Source: GCA-2746605 sp963710615
GTDB taxonomy: Bacteria; Bacteroidota; Ignavibacteria; Ignavibacteriales; Melioribacteraceae
DNA: 64,000 bases
Direction of reading: 5' to 3'
Assembly (NCBI GenBank): GCA_963710615.1
Contig: CAVQBF010000019.1
Span: forward strand, 1-64,000
Positions 48,140 through 58,774 of this stretch are shown piece after piece (within the stretch, counting starts at the first letter, position 1; the number at the start of each line of letters is the position of its first letter). The position numbers were made by a program, and so were the translations under genes. The notes under the pieces were generated by a model that was not told the origin of the DNA, did not search any database, and worked only from the letters and a program-made list of their open reading frames with translations.

Positions 48140-50388
48140 ATGTTAAAAAAACTAATTACACTTTCTTTGATGCTAGTTTTCGCATCAAGCTTTATGATGG
48201 CTCAAAGTACTCACATACTTAAAGCTAACGGAGATCTCGTAAAATTAAAAGAAGGAAAAGATTTACGAGAAGCTTTATCAGTTTCCAAATTCACAAAAGC
48301 TGATGGTCAAGTAGCAAACAATGTTGTTGTAAAAGCTGTAGCAAATCCACAAGCTACACCTGATACACTTACATATTCACCTACCGGAACAAACTTTGGT
48401 ATGTTCAGTGGTAACGTAATGTTTCAATATTTTGTTGCACCTGCAGATCTTACTATTAAAGGTGCTGGATTTGCATGTTCAGACGACGCCGGTGCTGCTA
48501 CTGCTACCGTTTCTGTTAAGGTTATTAAAACTTAACTGGACTTACGAACAATTAACAAGCTTTACCAGCGATGCCAAATATTGGCGTTTACCCATCTGAA
48601 AATGATGGTCTTGGCGGAATAGATGCATTTGGTGAAAATGCAACCGGAAATTGGGTTGCCATGTAGCAGATTTAGGTCCAGAATTCCAACTCCCACCATG
48701 GGCAGATAATGCTGATCCAGCTGCTAATACATATGAGTATGATTTATGGAGTGATGTTGGTTTTGGATGGCCTGTAACTCCTGTTTCTGATGGAGCAGGC
48801 AGCTATCAATGGGTTGATATGAGCTTATTAGGTTTTGAACCAACAGTTCTTAGCAGGTGAAGTTTTTGCAGTTGCAGTTACTCATGACGGTACTGATGCA
48901 GGATTTACCGATGATAGAGTTGGTATGTACGCTGAAGATCTCGGTATTCCTGGCTGGAAATATTATGAAGAAGGAAGACTAGCATCCTGGTGATGGCTGG
49001 TATATCAGACAATTATGCATGGGATTATGCTGTTGCAGTTGAATTAACCGGTGACAGAGCTCCAAAGATTGAAGACGTTACTGGATTGTTAACAACTGTT
49101 AGTACAGATGCTCAAACTGTTTCAGCTACAATTACTGATGATAACCCTGGCGGCGGTAACGCTGGTGTTGCCTCTGCAGAATTAATGTATACCACAGATG
49201 GTACAACATTCATGTCAGTTGCTATGACTGCTGACGGTGATGTTTGGTCAGGTGATATTCCTGGTCAACAACCTGGAACAAATATTTCTTATTACTTAAT
49301 GGCTACTGATGTTGAAGGTTTAACAACTGAAACTGCACAATTTAGTTATGGAATTTTCGAAGTTGTAAACACAAACTTACTCGTTATCTTTAACGGCGGT
49401 ACTGAAGGTAGAGCTCAACTTATTAGCTGGAGCTTACTATCTTTTAGGCTGCAGTTGCAGATTTTGACCTTTGGGCTGCTTACGGACCAGTTGGTGAATT
49501 CATTAACCAATATGATGCAGTATTAGAAATTTCATCCGAAGGCGGACCTGCTGATGATAACGGAGCTGCTTTAACTGCTTATGCTGCTAGTGGTAATAAA
49601 AAACTTGGCGTTATTGGTCAAGAAATTTTAGGTTATCTTATATGGTTACGCAAATAAAACTTTCGTAGCCGGTGAGTATGAATATGAAATTCTTGGTGTT
49701 CTTAACTCATATAATGATGTTGTTTCCGGAGCTGATGGTATAAATGTAGTTATTCCACAAGCAGGAACAATGTATGGTGATGCTTTAGCTCAATGGTTAG
49801 CATCTAATGAGTTTGGTGTTGATACTATTTATTACAATCCTGGTAATATCTTAGGATCAGATAACTGGATGGATCAATTCGATCCAAGAGCTGATCTACC
49901 TGGTCATGATGTATTTATGCATGGTATTTCTGCTGATGGCGCTGAAATTCCAGTTGGTCATAGCTGGACTCATCCTGTAAATACAGAAATATTATTTGCA
50001 TCAGCTGATCCATTGTTATTCGATACAGATTCAGCTTGGGTTGGTGCTTCTGAACTTTCTCCATTATATCAATGTTATTGGCGACAAAATTGTTAGTGTT
50101 AGGTTAACAGATAATAATGTGCCACAAGAATATACTCTTTCACAGAATTATCCTAACCCATTTAACCCTTCAACCAGCATTAACTTCTCAATTCCTAAGA
50201 GTGGTTTAACTACACTTAAAATTTACAACGTGTTAGGTCAAGAAGTTGCTACACTTATGAACAAGGAATTGACAGCTGGTTCATATTCTGTAGATTTTGA
50301 TGCTCGTGATCTATCTTCAGGAATGTACATTTACACTATTACTAATGGAGATTTCGAAATTTCCAAGAAAATGATGTTACTGAAGTAA
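48140..50388 (+). CDS. T9SS-secreted surface protein (at least eight frameshifts)
   Basis: One original frame of about 750 residues now lies in pieces. It starts with a signal peptide (MLKKLITLSLMLVFASSFMMAQ) and reads through NFGMFSGNVMFQYFVAPADL, DLWSDVGFGWPVTPVSDG, VTATITDDNP-like VSATITDDNPGGGNAGVAS, SYYLMATDVEGLTTETAQF, GVLNSYNDVVSGADGINVV and ASADPLLFDTDSAWVGASEL. It ends with a complete T9SS sorting domain: NYPNPFNPSTSINFSIP, GMYIYTITNGDFE and KKMMLLK. Breaks fall near 48532, 48578, 48655, 48850, 48985, 49440, 49640 and 50075. Codon-level sense survives between breaks, so errors or a very recent lesion are likely. The sorting domain lacks the palindromic insertion of the 23-25 kb copies. 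Function unknown. Confidence 0.65.
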
Positions 50389-50402
50389 CAAACCTTTTTA
50401 CT

Positions 50403-50440
50403 TTACCCGGATGTGAAATATCATTCGGGTAAGGTTTTTT
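50403..50440 (+). terminator. Rho-independent terminator after the T9SS cargo gene
   Basis: TTACCCGGATG and CATTCGGGTAA form an 11-pair stem with one G-T pair and an eight-base loop, followed by GG and six T. It starts 15 bases after the stop codon, so the cargo gene is probably its own transcript. Confidence 0.85.
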
Positions 50441-50497
50441 AAAGATTTACCTCTAAGGTAATAAAAAAATTAATTCATAAGTTTCGAGGTAAATGAT

Positions 50498-51238
50498 ATG
50501 ACATTAAGATACTTTATAATTTTAATCTTCATAGGACTTTTAGTTGGCTGTGTAGATGAACCAACAATAGAACCTACACCGATACCATATTCTACAGTTA
50601 GAGTTGGTAATTTCGCCGATAATGTTGATGCAATTCAAGTTACAATTGATGGGGAGACAAGTTACACAATTAATAAAGGCGAATTGACTCCATATTTTGA
50701 TTTAACATCCGGTAAAAGGGACTTTGTTGTAACAAACACTGCCAGTTCAGAAACAATTTTTACTTCCAGTATAGAAGTAACTGCTTATGAAGAGCTAACA
50801 ATAGTTTTATCAGGGTATTCAGCTCCCGGGGATGAATTCAATAACTCATTCACCAATTTTAACTTTACAGAGGGATTTGTATACCTATTTGAAGGACCCG
50901 AAGATCCAAATAATGTTTGGGTTAGATTTTTTAACGTAATTTCCGATACTCCGGATGAAGCTGCTCCTGAAATTGCGATAGAATCATACGATGTAACGGG
51001 AGACTCTTCAGTTACAACTAGCACTTTTGCTTTTAATGAATATGCAGGTCTTTCGGTACCTCAGGGTGCAAAGAGTTTTGTTGTCTTAAATGATGCAGCC
51101 GAACCTGATACATTGGCTGTTTTTGAAGGTAACAATGTAGAATCAGGGAATGATTATTTCTTCTTTGTTGCCAGACAAGACACAACTTTAACACTTTATT
51201 CTAATAGTAGAGTACCACTTGAGGTAAGAAGTAAGTAA
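50498..51238 (+). CDS. DUF4397-domain lipoprotein
   Basis: A 246-residue lipoprotein: the LLVGC lipobox places the lipidated Cys at residue 18, followed by a Pro/Thr-rich spacer (EPTIEPTPIP). The body resembles the DUF4397 domain, with STVRVGNFADNVDAIQVTIDG, LTSGKRDFVV, VWVRFFNVISDTPDEAAPEI and VPQGAKSFVV. Such beta-rich proteins sit on the cell surface or in the periplasm; their role is not known. It lies 31 bases ahead of the TonB-dependent receptor gene and probably shares its transcript, so it may be a receptor accessory lipoprotein (inference). Confidence 0.75.
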   Translation: MTLRYFIILIFIGLLVGCVDEPTIEPTPIPYSTVRVGNFADNVDAIQVTIDGETSYTINKGELTPYFDLTSGKRDFVVTNTASSETIFTSSIEVTAYEELTIVLSGYSAPGDEFNNSFTNFNFTEGFVYLFEGPEDPNNVWVRFFNVISDTPDEAAPEIAIESYDVTGDSSVTTSTFAFNEYAGLSVPQGAKSFVVLNDAAEPDTLAVFEGNNVESGNDYFFFVARQDTTLTLYSNSRVPLEVRSK

Positions 51239-51269
51239 TTTAGTAATAATTAAGGGAGAAACAATAGTT

Positions 51270-54131
51270 ATGACAAGGTTGCTAAAAATAACATTTGTTT
51301 TGTTTGTTTGTCTTCCATTTTTAACATTTGCACAAACAGGTAAGATAGTCGGTAACGTTACTGATCTGGAAACCGGTGAAGCTCTGATTGGCGCAAATAT
51401 AATAGTTGAAGGCACACAATTAGGTGCAGCAACTGATGTTCAGGGTGACTTTCTAATCCTAAATGTTCCACCAGGAACTTATACTCTTGTTGGAAAGTTT
51501 ATCGGTTATAAATCCCAGTCAGTATCAAACGTAAAAGTTTCTGTAAATTTAACAACAGAAGCTAATTTTAGTTTGGCACCGGAAACATATGAAACAGAAT
51601 TAGTTACGGTAGTAGCTCCTAAACCACTCATAAATAAAAACATCACTAATACAACAAGCATTGTCCGTTCCGAAGATATGGAAAATCTCCCTATCAGAGG
51701 CGTAAACGCTGTGGTTGCACAGCAGGGCGGAATTGTTGAGCAAGGCGGAAATATCTACGTTAGAGGTAGTAGATCCGACGCTGTTGCCTATTATGTAGAT
51801 GGTGTTTTGGTTAATAACCCCGTTTTTGGTGGTTCACAAACATCAATGATTCAAAATGCTATTGAAGAGATACAAGTTCAAACCGGTGGTTATTCAGCCG
51901 AGTTTGGAGGAGCTAACGGTGGAATTATTTCCACACAGTCAAAAGGCGGTTCAAGTAATTATCGTATAACTGCAGAAGCAATTACAGATAATTTTACTGG
52001 CCGCGGTGAAGAATTTTTAGGCGGATATACTTATGGTTTTAGTGAGTTAGTTCTTACAGCCGGTGGTCCTATCCTTCCTAACTTAAAATTCTTTGTCGCC
52101 GGTAATAATGTATATAGAGGCTCAAGAGCCGAATTTACAAGAGGGTATCAGTTTATTGATTTATTTGATCCTCAATTACCTAATGCAGATACTTTTACTG
52201 TTGATTACCCAAAGGGTTACACAGTAAACGATGGTGATAATCAATATCAGGTTCAAGGAAATATTACTTGGGATGCAAATCCTCTGACATTCAAGCTTTC
52301 TAGTAATTATAGAACCAGAGAGTACAGAAGCGGTGTTGATTGGTTATCGTTAAATAGAGCACCAAGTGCTGGTTTGAATCAAGAATATACCTTGACAAGT
52401 AGTTTGAAAGCTACACACGTAATAAGCAATAATGCGTTTTATGATGTGATAGTTAATTACTTTGATGACTTTTATCTGCAAATGGATCCAGTTTTCAAGC
52501 ATAATATTGTGGCTTATGGAGATTCTATTGCAAATGCAGAAGTAGGTCGCCAAATGAGAGCTGACGGATCAAATATGTCAACATTACAGGCTTTTGGTAT
52601 TAACTTTACAAGAAATGATCGTCCATGGGATGAATACTTAAAGCAAAGAACTCAATCTTTTGGCGGAAAAGTAAATATTCTATATCAATTGAACAAGAAT
52701 AATGAATTAAAGGCTGGTGTTGATTTTACTTACTACACAGTAAGAAGATATAATATGCCTTCTCCGGTAGGTATAGCACAGTCATTAAAAGCAATAGCTG
52801 ACGGTGATCAGAGAGGAGTTTATGATAGGTTGGATAATTATGGTTATGATATCTATGGAAATAAACTCGATTCAGGCCCTCTAGGTCCAAAACATCCGGT
52901 ATTTGCAGCTGCTTATGTTCAGGATAAATTGGAGTTTGAGGATCTAGTCTTAAATATTGGGTTTAGATTAGACTATATTGATACGGATACAAAAACCTTT
53001 AAGGATCCATCAAATGTTCCGTTTGACCAGGATGGTATTATTGATCCTGAAGAAATGGTTGATGTTGATCCATTACTACAAGTTAGTCCAAGAATTGGAT
53101 TCAGCTTCCCTGTTACAGATAAAACTGTATTCCATGCACAGTACGGTAAGTTTGTTCAGCAATCACGTCTAAGAGATGTCTATTTAGGATTTAACCGTGC
53201 ATCTGATGTTATTAAAGGTGGATTTGCAGAAAGTGCTCCAGTTGGATATGGTATTAAGCCTGAAAGAACAACTGCATATGAAATCGGTTTCAAACAGCAG
53301 TTAGGTGATAACTTTGCTTTTGATATTACCGGATTCTACAAAGATATCAAAGATCAAGTACAATTAAGACCAATTTTTGCTGATGCTACTGCAGCGCATT
53401 CAAGATATTATGCGTTTGTAAATGGTGATTTTGGAACAGTTAAAGGTCTTGAATTTAAAATGGACCTTAGAAGATCTGAAAGATTAAGTGCTAATGTTGA
53501 TTATACTTATTCCGATGCAAAAGGAACAGGTTCAACTCCTAATACAGCATTTAGAACTGTTTGGCAGTCACCAACAACAACACCATATTTCCCTCAGATA
53601 ATTTCTCCAACAACATTCAACCAGACTCATAAAGCATCTATTAATTTAGATTACAGATTTGCTGATGATGATGGACCCGAAGTTTTTGGAAGTAAGATTT
53701 TATCTAGAACTGGTGCCAACTTGTTATTCTCTATGAATAGTGGGTTTAACTATACCCGTTGGGATGGATTTGAAAATGCAAGAATTCCAAATGAAACTTT
53801 GAATGCATCATCAACTCCATGGACATTCCAATTGGACGCTAGAATTGATAAGTCATTCTCAGTTGGTCCATTGAATATGAATGTTTACCTCTGGGTAATA
53901 AATGTTCTTAATACACAAAATATTGAAGCTGTATTTAATACTAGTGGCGATGCTTATGATGACGGTTATCTGGCATCAGAGGCAGGAAAAAGACAATTTA
54001 ATTCCATTAAAAGAGACTATGGTGAAGAAGCTGCTAATACTTACAGAGAACTGTATTTAGCAGATATTTATGATCCAACATTTTTTGGTCCGCCTAGACA
54101 AATTAGACTAGGTATCAAACTTGAATACTAA
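51270..54131 (+). CDS. TonB-dependent receptor with carboxypeptidase-like N-terminal domain
   Basis: A 953-residue outer membrane protein. After the signal peptide (to about residue 21) comes a carboxypeptidase-regulatory-like beta-sandwich domain: GKIVGNVTDLETGEALIGAN, GAATDVQGDFLILNVPPGTY. The plug domain follows with VRSEDMENLPIRGVNAVVA, NIYVRGSRSDAVAYYVDG and EIQVQTGGYSAEFGGANGG (about 190-220). The rest is the barrel, ending RQIRLGIKLEY. These receptors resemble those paired with PorV and T9SS proteins in Ignavibacteria and Caldithrix relatives. The neighbours support such a unit. Ligand unknown. Confidence 0.88.
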   Translation: MTRLLKITFVLFVCLPFLTFAQTGKIVGNVTDLETGEALIGANIIVEGTQLGAATDVQGDFLILNVPPGTYTLVGKFIGYKSQSVSNVKVSVNLTTEANFSLAPETYETELVTVVAPKPLINKNITNTTSIVRSEDMENLPIRGVNAVVAQQGGIVEQGGNIYVRGSRSDAVAYYVDGVLVNNPVFGGSQTSMIQNAIEEIQVQTGGYSAEFGGANGGIISTQSKGGSSNYRITAEAITDNFTGRGEEFLGGYTYGFSELVLTAGGPILPNLKFFVAGNNVYRGSRAEFTRGYQFIDLFDPQLPNADTFTVDYPKGYTVNDGDNQYQVQGNITWDANPLTFKLSSNYRTREYRSGVDWLSLNRAPSAGLNQEYTLTSSLKATHVISNNAFYDVIVNYFDDFYLQMDPVFKHNIVAYGDSIANAEVGRQMRADGSNMSTLQAFGINFTRNDRPWDEYLKQRTQSFGGKVNILYQLNKNNELKAGVDFTYYTVRRYNMPSPVGIAQSLKAIADGDQRGVYDRLDNYGYDIYGNKLDSGPLGPKHPVFAAAYVQDKLEFEDLVLNIGFRLDYIDTDTKTFKDPSNVPFDQDGIIDPEEMVDVDPLLQVSPRIGFSFPVTDKTVFHAQYGKFVQQSRLRDVYLGFNRASDVIKGGFAESAPVGYGIKPERTTAYEIGFKQQLGDNFAFDITGFYKDIKDQVQLRPIFADATAAHSRYYAFVNGDFGTVKGLEFKMDLRRSERLSANVDYTYSDAKGTGSTPNTAFRTVWQSPTTTPYFPQIISPTTFNQTHKASINLDYRFADDDGPEVFGSKILSRTGANLLFSMNSGFNYTRWDGFENARIPNETLNASSTPWTFQLDARIDKSFSVGPLNMNVYLWVINVLNTQNIEAVFNTSGDAYDDGYLASEAGKRQFNSIKRDYGEEAANTYRELYLADIYDPTFFGPPRQIRLGIKLEY

Positions 54132-54166
54132 TATAGTCTAATATTTTTAATAGAAGTGGAGATAAT

Positions 54167-57100
54167 ATGAAGTTTAATAAAATAATTACAGGATTTATTG
54201 CTTTTATTGTTGTCGGGCTAATTTCCTTTGGGTTTTATTCTGTAAAAGATAAAACCAGTAGATTAGGAAAGGTTAATACCAATGACAATACAAATTACAT
54301 AGCAGTAAATGAATGTTTCATGTGGATTGGAAATAATGGTATGGGTTCACATAATCCAATCAGCGATGATTCCGGCTTTTACTGGCCTGGAGGCGAAAAT
54401 GCAACCATACCTGCAATTTTTGCTGATGGACTGATCTGGGGTGCAAAAGTTGGTAAGGAAATCCGTGTAAACGGTGCTACTTACAGATATGGATTGCAAG
54501 CCGGTAAAATTTTATCTAATGGCGAACCGGATAATCCCCAAGATCCTCGTTACAAAATCTATAAGATTAGAAAAGGCTGGGAAACTCTGCCACCTGGAGA
54601 ACAAAAAGATGATTTTCAATCAGACTATGAAAATTGGCCTGTTGAAGATGGTGCTCCTTGGGTAGATGTTGACGGCGACGGATTATTTACACGTGGCGTC
54701 GATGAGCCTGAATTTGTAGGTGATGAAGTATTATGGTGTGTTTCCAATGATATGGATCCTTCCAGATCTACTTTTACATACGGTACATTACCTATGGGTC
54801 TTGAACAGCATACTTTAGTTTTTGGATTCCAAAGAACCGGTGACTTAGGGGATATGGTTTTCAAGAAATATACAGTAATAAATAAAGGTACCAGCACATT
54901 ACGAGATATGTACTTATGTTACTGGTCTGATACTGATCTTGGTTTTGCCGGTGATGACTTTACAGGGTGTGATACTGTGCTAAGTTTAGGATACACTTAT
55001 AACGGCGATAATGATGACGAAGATAATTATGGTGCTAACCCTCCATCTATCGGATATGATTTCTTCCAAGGACCAATTGTTCCTTACGATCCTGCAGATC
55101 CGGTTGTAACAAGATTTAATTTACCGGATAGTGCAAAATTTGCCGGCGAATGGAGAAAAGGTTTTACTAACTATCCAATGACAGGGTTTACTTTTTATAT
55201 CAATACTTCTGGTACCATTTATGAAGATCCTGAATTAGGAACTGCTAATGGCTCTATTGAGTTTTATAATTATATGACAGGTAAACTTTGGAATGGTGAT
55301 CCTTTTATTGATCCAACAACTGGTAATGAAGTTGATATTATATTAGCCGGTGATCCTGTAGCAGGAACAGGCTGGTACGAAGGTGATGGATGGCCGGGTG
55401 GACCAGCGCCAGACGATAGAAGACACGTGATGAACTCTGGTCCGTTTACAATGGCTCCTGGTGACACTCAGGAAGTTGTTGTTGGTATTTTAATTGCCAG
55501 AGGAACGGATAACATCAATAGTGTTGCTGAATTAAAGAGAAAAGATGAAGTAGCTCAAATAGCTTATAATTTAGACTTTAATTTAACTCCTTCACCAGCT
55601 GCTCCGGAAGTTAGTTCTTATCCCGGTGATGGAACGATCACACTATATTGGAATGATAATGCAGAAAGTTACTCTGAAGTTGATAAACTTATTGAGGGAC
55701 AAGGTTTTGCGGATGAAACTTATGACTTTCAAGGTTACAGAGTATGGCAGTTTAGTGATGAAATTGGATCGAATAAGACTCTAATTGCTGCTTTCGATAT
55801 TCAGGATACTGTAGTAAAATTGCAACAAAACTTAGTATTCCAAGGAGTGGTTGTAAAAGATGTTGTACAGGCACTTAATAATGCTGGTTTAGCAAGAGAA
55901 ATTACAATTACCCAAGATGCAATAGAGGGAGTTCCATTGGTTAATAATAATCCTTACTATTTTGCAGTAACCGCATATGGCTACTCCGGATATAGTGATC
56001 CCGAATTCTTGGAAAATCCTGCTAGAATTATTCAAGTTTTTCCTGGTTCCGGTGCTACTAGCATTGATGTTAAGGGATTAAATTCTCAAGATTTGCTTCC
56101 TGCAACTCCTGTTGGTTTTTCAAGTGCAGAAGTAAATTTCAAAATTGTTGATCCTACAGCATTAACCGGTCAAAGTTACCAAGTTACTTTTGATGTTGAT
56201 GATGATGCAGGTTCTTAAGTTATTCTGTCAAAAATCTTACTACAGATCAAATGATGCTCGAGAATCTGACTGATATCATATTTGAAGACGAACTGATGAA
56301 CTTGGTGAACTCTATCCTTGCAAATACCGGTGATAAATATGTTATTGATGGTTTTACTGTGAACATCAGGGATTTGGGTCTTGAAAAGGTTAATTCACTT
56401 GGAACCCAGTATGCTGTTCTAGATGTTCTTGAAGTAAAAGGACCGGGTGGAAATGTTCTTGAAGAACCTGTAAGTGTTGATGGTATTGATAAACGTAAAT
56501 TCAACCGGTCAATGGAGTGTATTCCCTCAAGGTCCAAGCGACAGATATAACTGGCAGGGAAGAAAGACTCAAGAAGGTTTAGGTACTGATTTCTATGAAA
56601 TTAGATTTACTTCAACCGGTTCAGATTACTTTGCTTCTGGTAATAATTTTGGAACACCACTTTCAGTTATACTTAAAGATGATCCAAAAGGTGATGGAAA
56701 AGTTCCTTTTGAAATTTGGAATATTAAACAGACTCCAGATGATCCATCTGATGATGTTAGACTTATCGTTAAAATACTGGATTTCAACAGGGCAAAACCT
56801 GATTCAACTATAAACGATAATAAATGGACTAGATTACCATCAGGCAACTGGGAAGAAATTTATGCATATGAAGATGAAACTTTGGATCCGGATAACTTAC
56901 CTGATTTTTCTGGTGCTACAAACGACTTCTTAATTCATAAATTTGGCGGTTTAGTCATCCATGGACCTGCACCTGCAGAAGGAACTGTTTTGAGATTGAC
57001 TCCAGCAATTCCGTTAAATGATTCAACGGTCTTTGAAATTACTATGCCGGTGCCAAACTTAGAAAGCGCAGAGGCAGCTAAAGATCGTATTGCAGATGTA

Positions 57101-57403
57101 GGTGTTTTCCCAAATCCTTATTATGGAACACATGGTCTTGAGGTAAGCAAATATGATAGATATATGAGATTTATCAATCTTCCTAAAAAAGCAACTATAA
57201 GGATATTTAATCTTGCAGGAGCATTTATAGAGAAGCTTGAGAAAGATGACAATACTGATTACATCGACTGGAGTATAAGAAATAAAGATGGTTTACCAGT
57301 AGCTAGCGGTATGTACATTGCATATATAGAATTACCAGGTGTAGGTACAAAAGTATTAAAACTAGCGGTAATTTTAGAAGCACAGTTTATAGATCGTATT
57401 TAG
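54167..57403 (+). CDS. Very large secreted protein with T9SS-type C terminus (two frameshifts)
   Basis: About 1078 residues in total. It begins with a membrane-type signal (IITGFIAFIVVGLISFGFYS), then WIGNNGMGSHNPISDDSGFYWPGG, DGLIWGAKVG, ending in a C-terminal segment with VGVFPNPYYGTHG, RFINLPKKATIRIFNLAG and GLPVASGMYIAYIELPGVG, a T9SS sorting-domain pattern ending EAQFIDRI. The first frame stops at 56218 for lack of a T near 56212; a second change near 56504 is an extra C (AACCGGT for AACGGT), returning to the original frame. The protein is thus very probably intact. It lies between the TonB-dependent receptor and porV genes. Confidence 0.78.
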
Positions 57404-57452
57404 TTCAACTTAAGAAATATTTGCATTCTGCAAAAGCTATAGGAGATTCATA

Positions 57453-58490
57453 ATGTATAAAAGTAAAAATAAAATAATTTATGTAATGGCGGTTATATTC
57501 CTACTAGCCACCGAGTTGATGGGTGGAGGTGGAAGGAGAAACGGCACCGGCGGTGCTCAGGAACTTCTGATTCCGGTTTCTGCCAGGGGATTAGCCTTAA
57601 GTGGAGCTTATACATCTGGTATTACTGGAATTGATGCTATTTTCTATAACCCTGCTGGTTTGGGTGTTTCAAATAACAGCGCAGAAGCAATGTTCTCTTA
57701 TATGAATTACATTGCTGATATCGGTTTTTCATTTGCCGCTATTGCTGTTCATTTTGAAGAATTTGGATCACTTGGATTTAACGTAAGAACACTCGATTTT
57801 GGTGATATTCCTGTTACAACTATTGATAATCCTGAAGGTACAGGAGCAGTATTTTCTCCAACTTATGTTGTTTTAGGTGTTACTTACTCTAATCAGTTAA
57901 CTGATAGAATTAGAGCCGGATTTACTGTAAATCTAATCTCTGAAGAAATCCAAAGAACAAGTGCATCTGGTGTTTCATTCGATGCTGGTGTTCAATACGA
58001 CGGAATTGGTGGTGTTGAAGGCTTAAAACTTGGTGTCGCTCTTCTTAATTTAGGTCCAGCCCTTTCATATGATGGTCCTGATTTAGATACAAGAGTTAAT
58101 CAAGTTGATGGCAAGAGAGCTTCTCAATTTTATAGATTGAACACTGCTGAATTTGAATTGCCTTCAATTTTAGAATTAGGTTTAGCTTATCAAACCAGAT
58201 TTTCAGACGAACTCGGCGGACTATTTTCAACATCATTCCAAAATAATAACTTTTCGAATGATGAATACAGAGTTGCCGCTGAATTCAATTACAACGAAAT
58301 GTTCTTCTTAAGAGGTGGTTACAGTTACATTTCTGAAGCTTCTGATGTATCTGAAGAAGCTATTTTCGGTCCTACTTTTGGTGTTGGTGTAAACTTTAAC
58401 CAGGGTATGGATATAACTGTTGATTACGCTTTTAGATCAGTTGAATATTTTGATGCAAATCATATGGTTACAGTTCAGCTAGGATTCTAA
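57453..58490 (+). CDS. porV: PorV/PorQ family outer membrane protein
   Basis: A 345-residue outer membrane barrel of the PorV/PorQ (FadL-like) group. It has a signal peptide, then ELLIPVSARGLALSGAYTSG and the family landmark GIDAIFYNPAGLG, followed by strands such as VVLGVTYSNQLTDRIRAGFTVN and a final barrel strand VTVQLGF. PorV shuttles T9SS cargo from the translocon to the attachment complex; homologues paired with single cargo genes are common in this group. Its position right after the large T9SS-type protein suggests a dedicated partner. PorV versus PorQ cannot be settled by eye. Confidence 0.82.
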   Translation: MYKSKNKIIYVMAVIFLLATELMGGGGRRNGTGGAQELLIPVSARGLALSGAYTSGITGIDAIFYNPAGLGVSNNSAEAMFSYMNYIADIGFSFAAIAVHFEEFGSLGFNVRTLDFGDIPVTTIDNPEGTGAVFSPTYVVLGVTYSNQLTDRIRAGFTVNLISEEIQRTSASGVSFDAGVQYDGIGGVEGLKLGVALLNLGPALSYDGPDLDTRVNQVDGKRASQFYRLNTAEFELPSILELGLAYQTRFSDELGGLFSTSFQNNNFSNDEYRVAAEFNYNEMFFLRGGYSYISEASDVSEEAIFGPTFGVGVNFNQGMDITVDYAFRSVEYFDANHMVTVQLGF

Positions 58491-58505
58491 TTCAATTCTT
58501 ACAAT

Positions 58506-58539
58506 TAGCTGGTTAATCAATATTTTGATTAACCAGCTA
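58506..58539. terminator. Perfect 15-pair hairpin between convergent genes
   Basis: TAGCTGGTTAATCAA and TTGATTAACCAGCTA are exact inverse complements around a TATT loop. It lies after porV and before the 3' end of the only minus-strand gene, so it can serve as a terminator, perhaps for both directions. The T-tract after it is short. The remaining 58540-58774 shows no gene. Confidence 0.75.
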
Positions 58540-58774
58540 TTCATTTTATCATGCGCGCAAAACCTAGTTTTGTTTAACTTTGCATGGCTTTTACGCTATC
58601 GCAATCTTTTATTTCCTAACAGTTGTTATTAAGTATTTTTGATAATGAGAAGGGTAATATAGAGCCTATCAAAGAATATCTGCGGACCAAAACTCAAATA
58701 TCTTGGTAATGAAATAGTCTCTTTATAGGTAAAAATTTAATCGAATAGATTATGAAAATCGATAGTCACAAATA

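Noticed and set aside
50346..50363. Near-perfect 18-base palindrome near the end of the T9SS cargo gene
   Set aside because: It is just the codons for the conserved GDFEIS part of the sorting domain; no matching arms or copies suggest an element.
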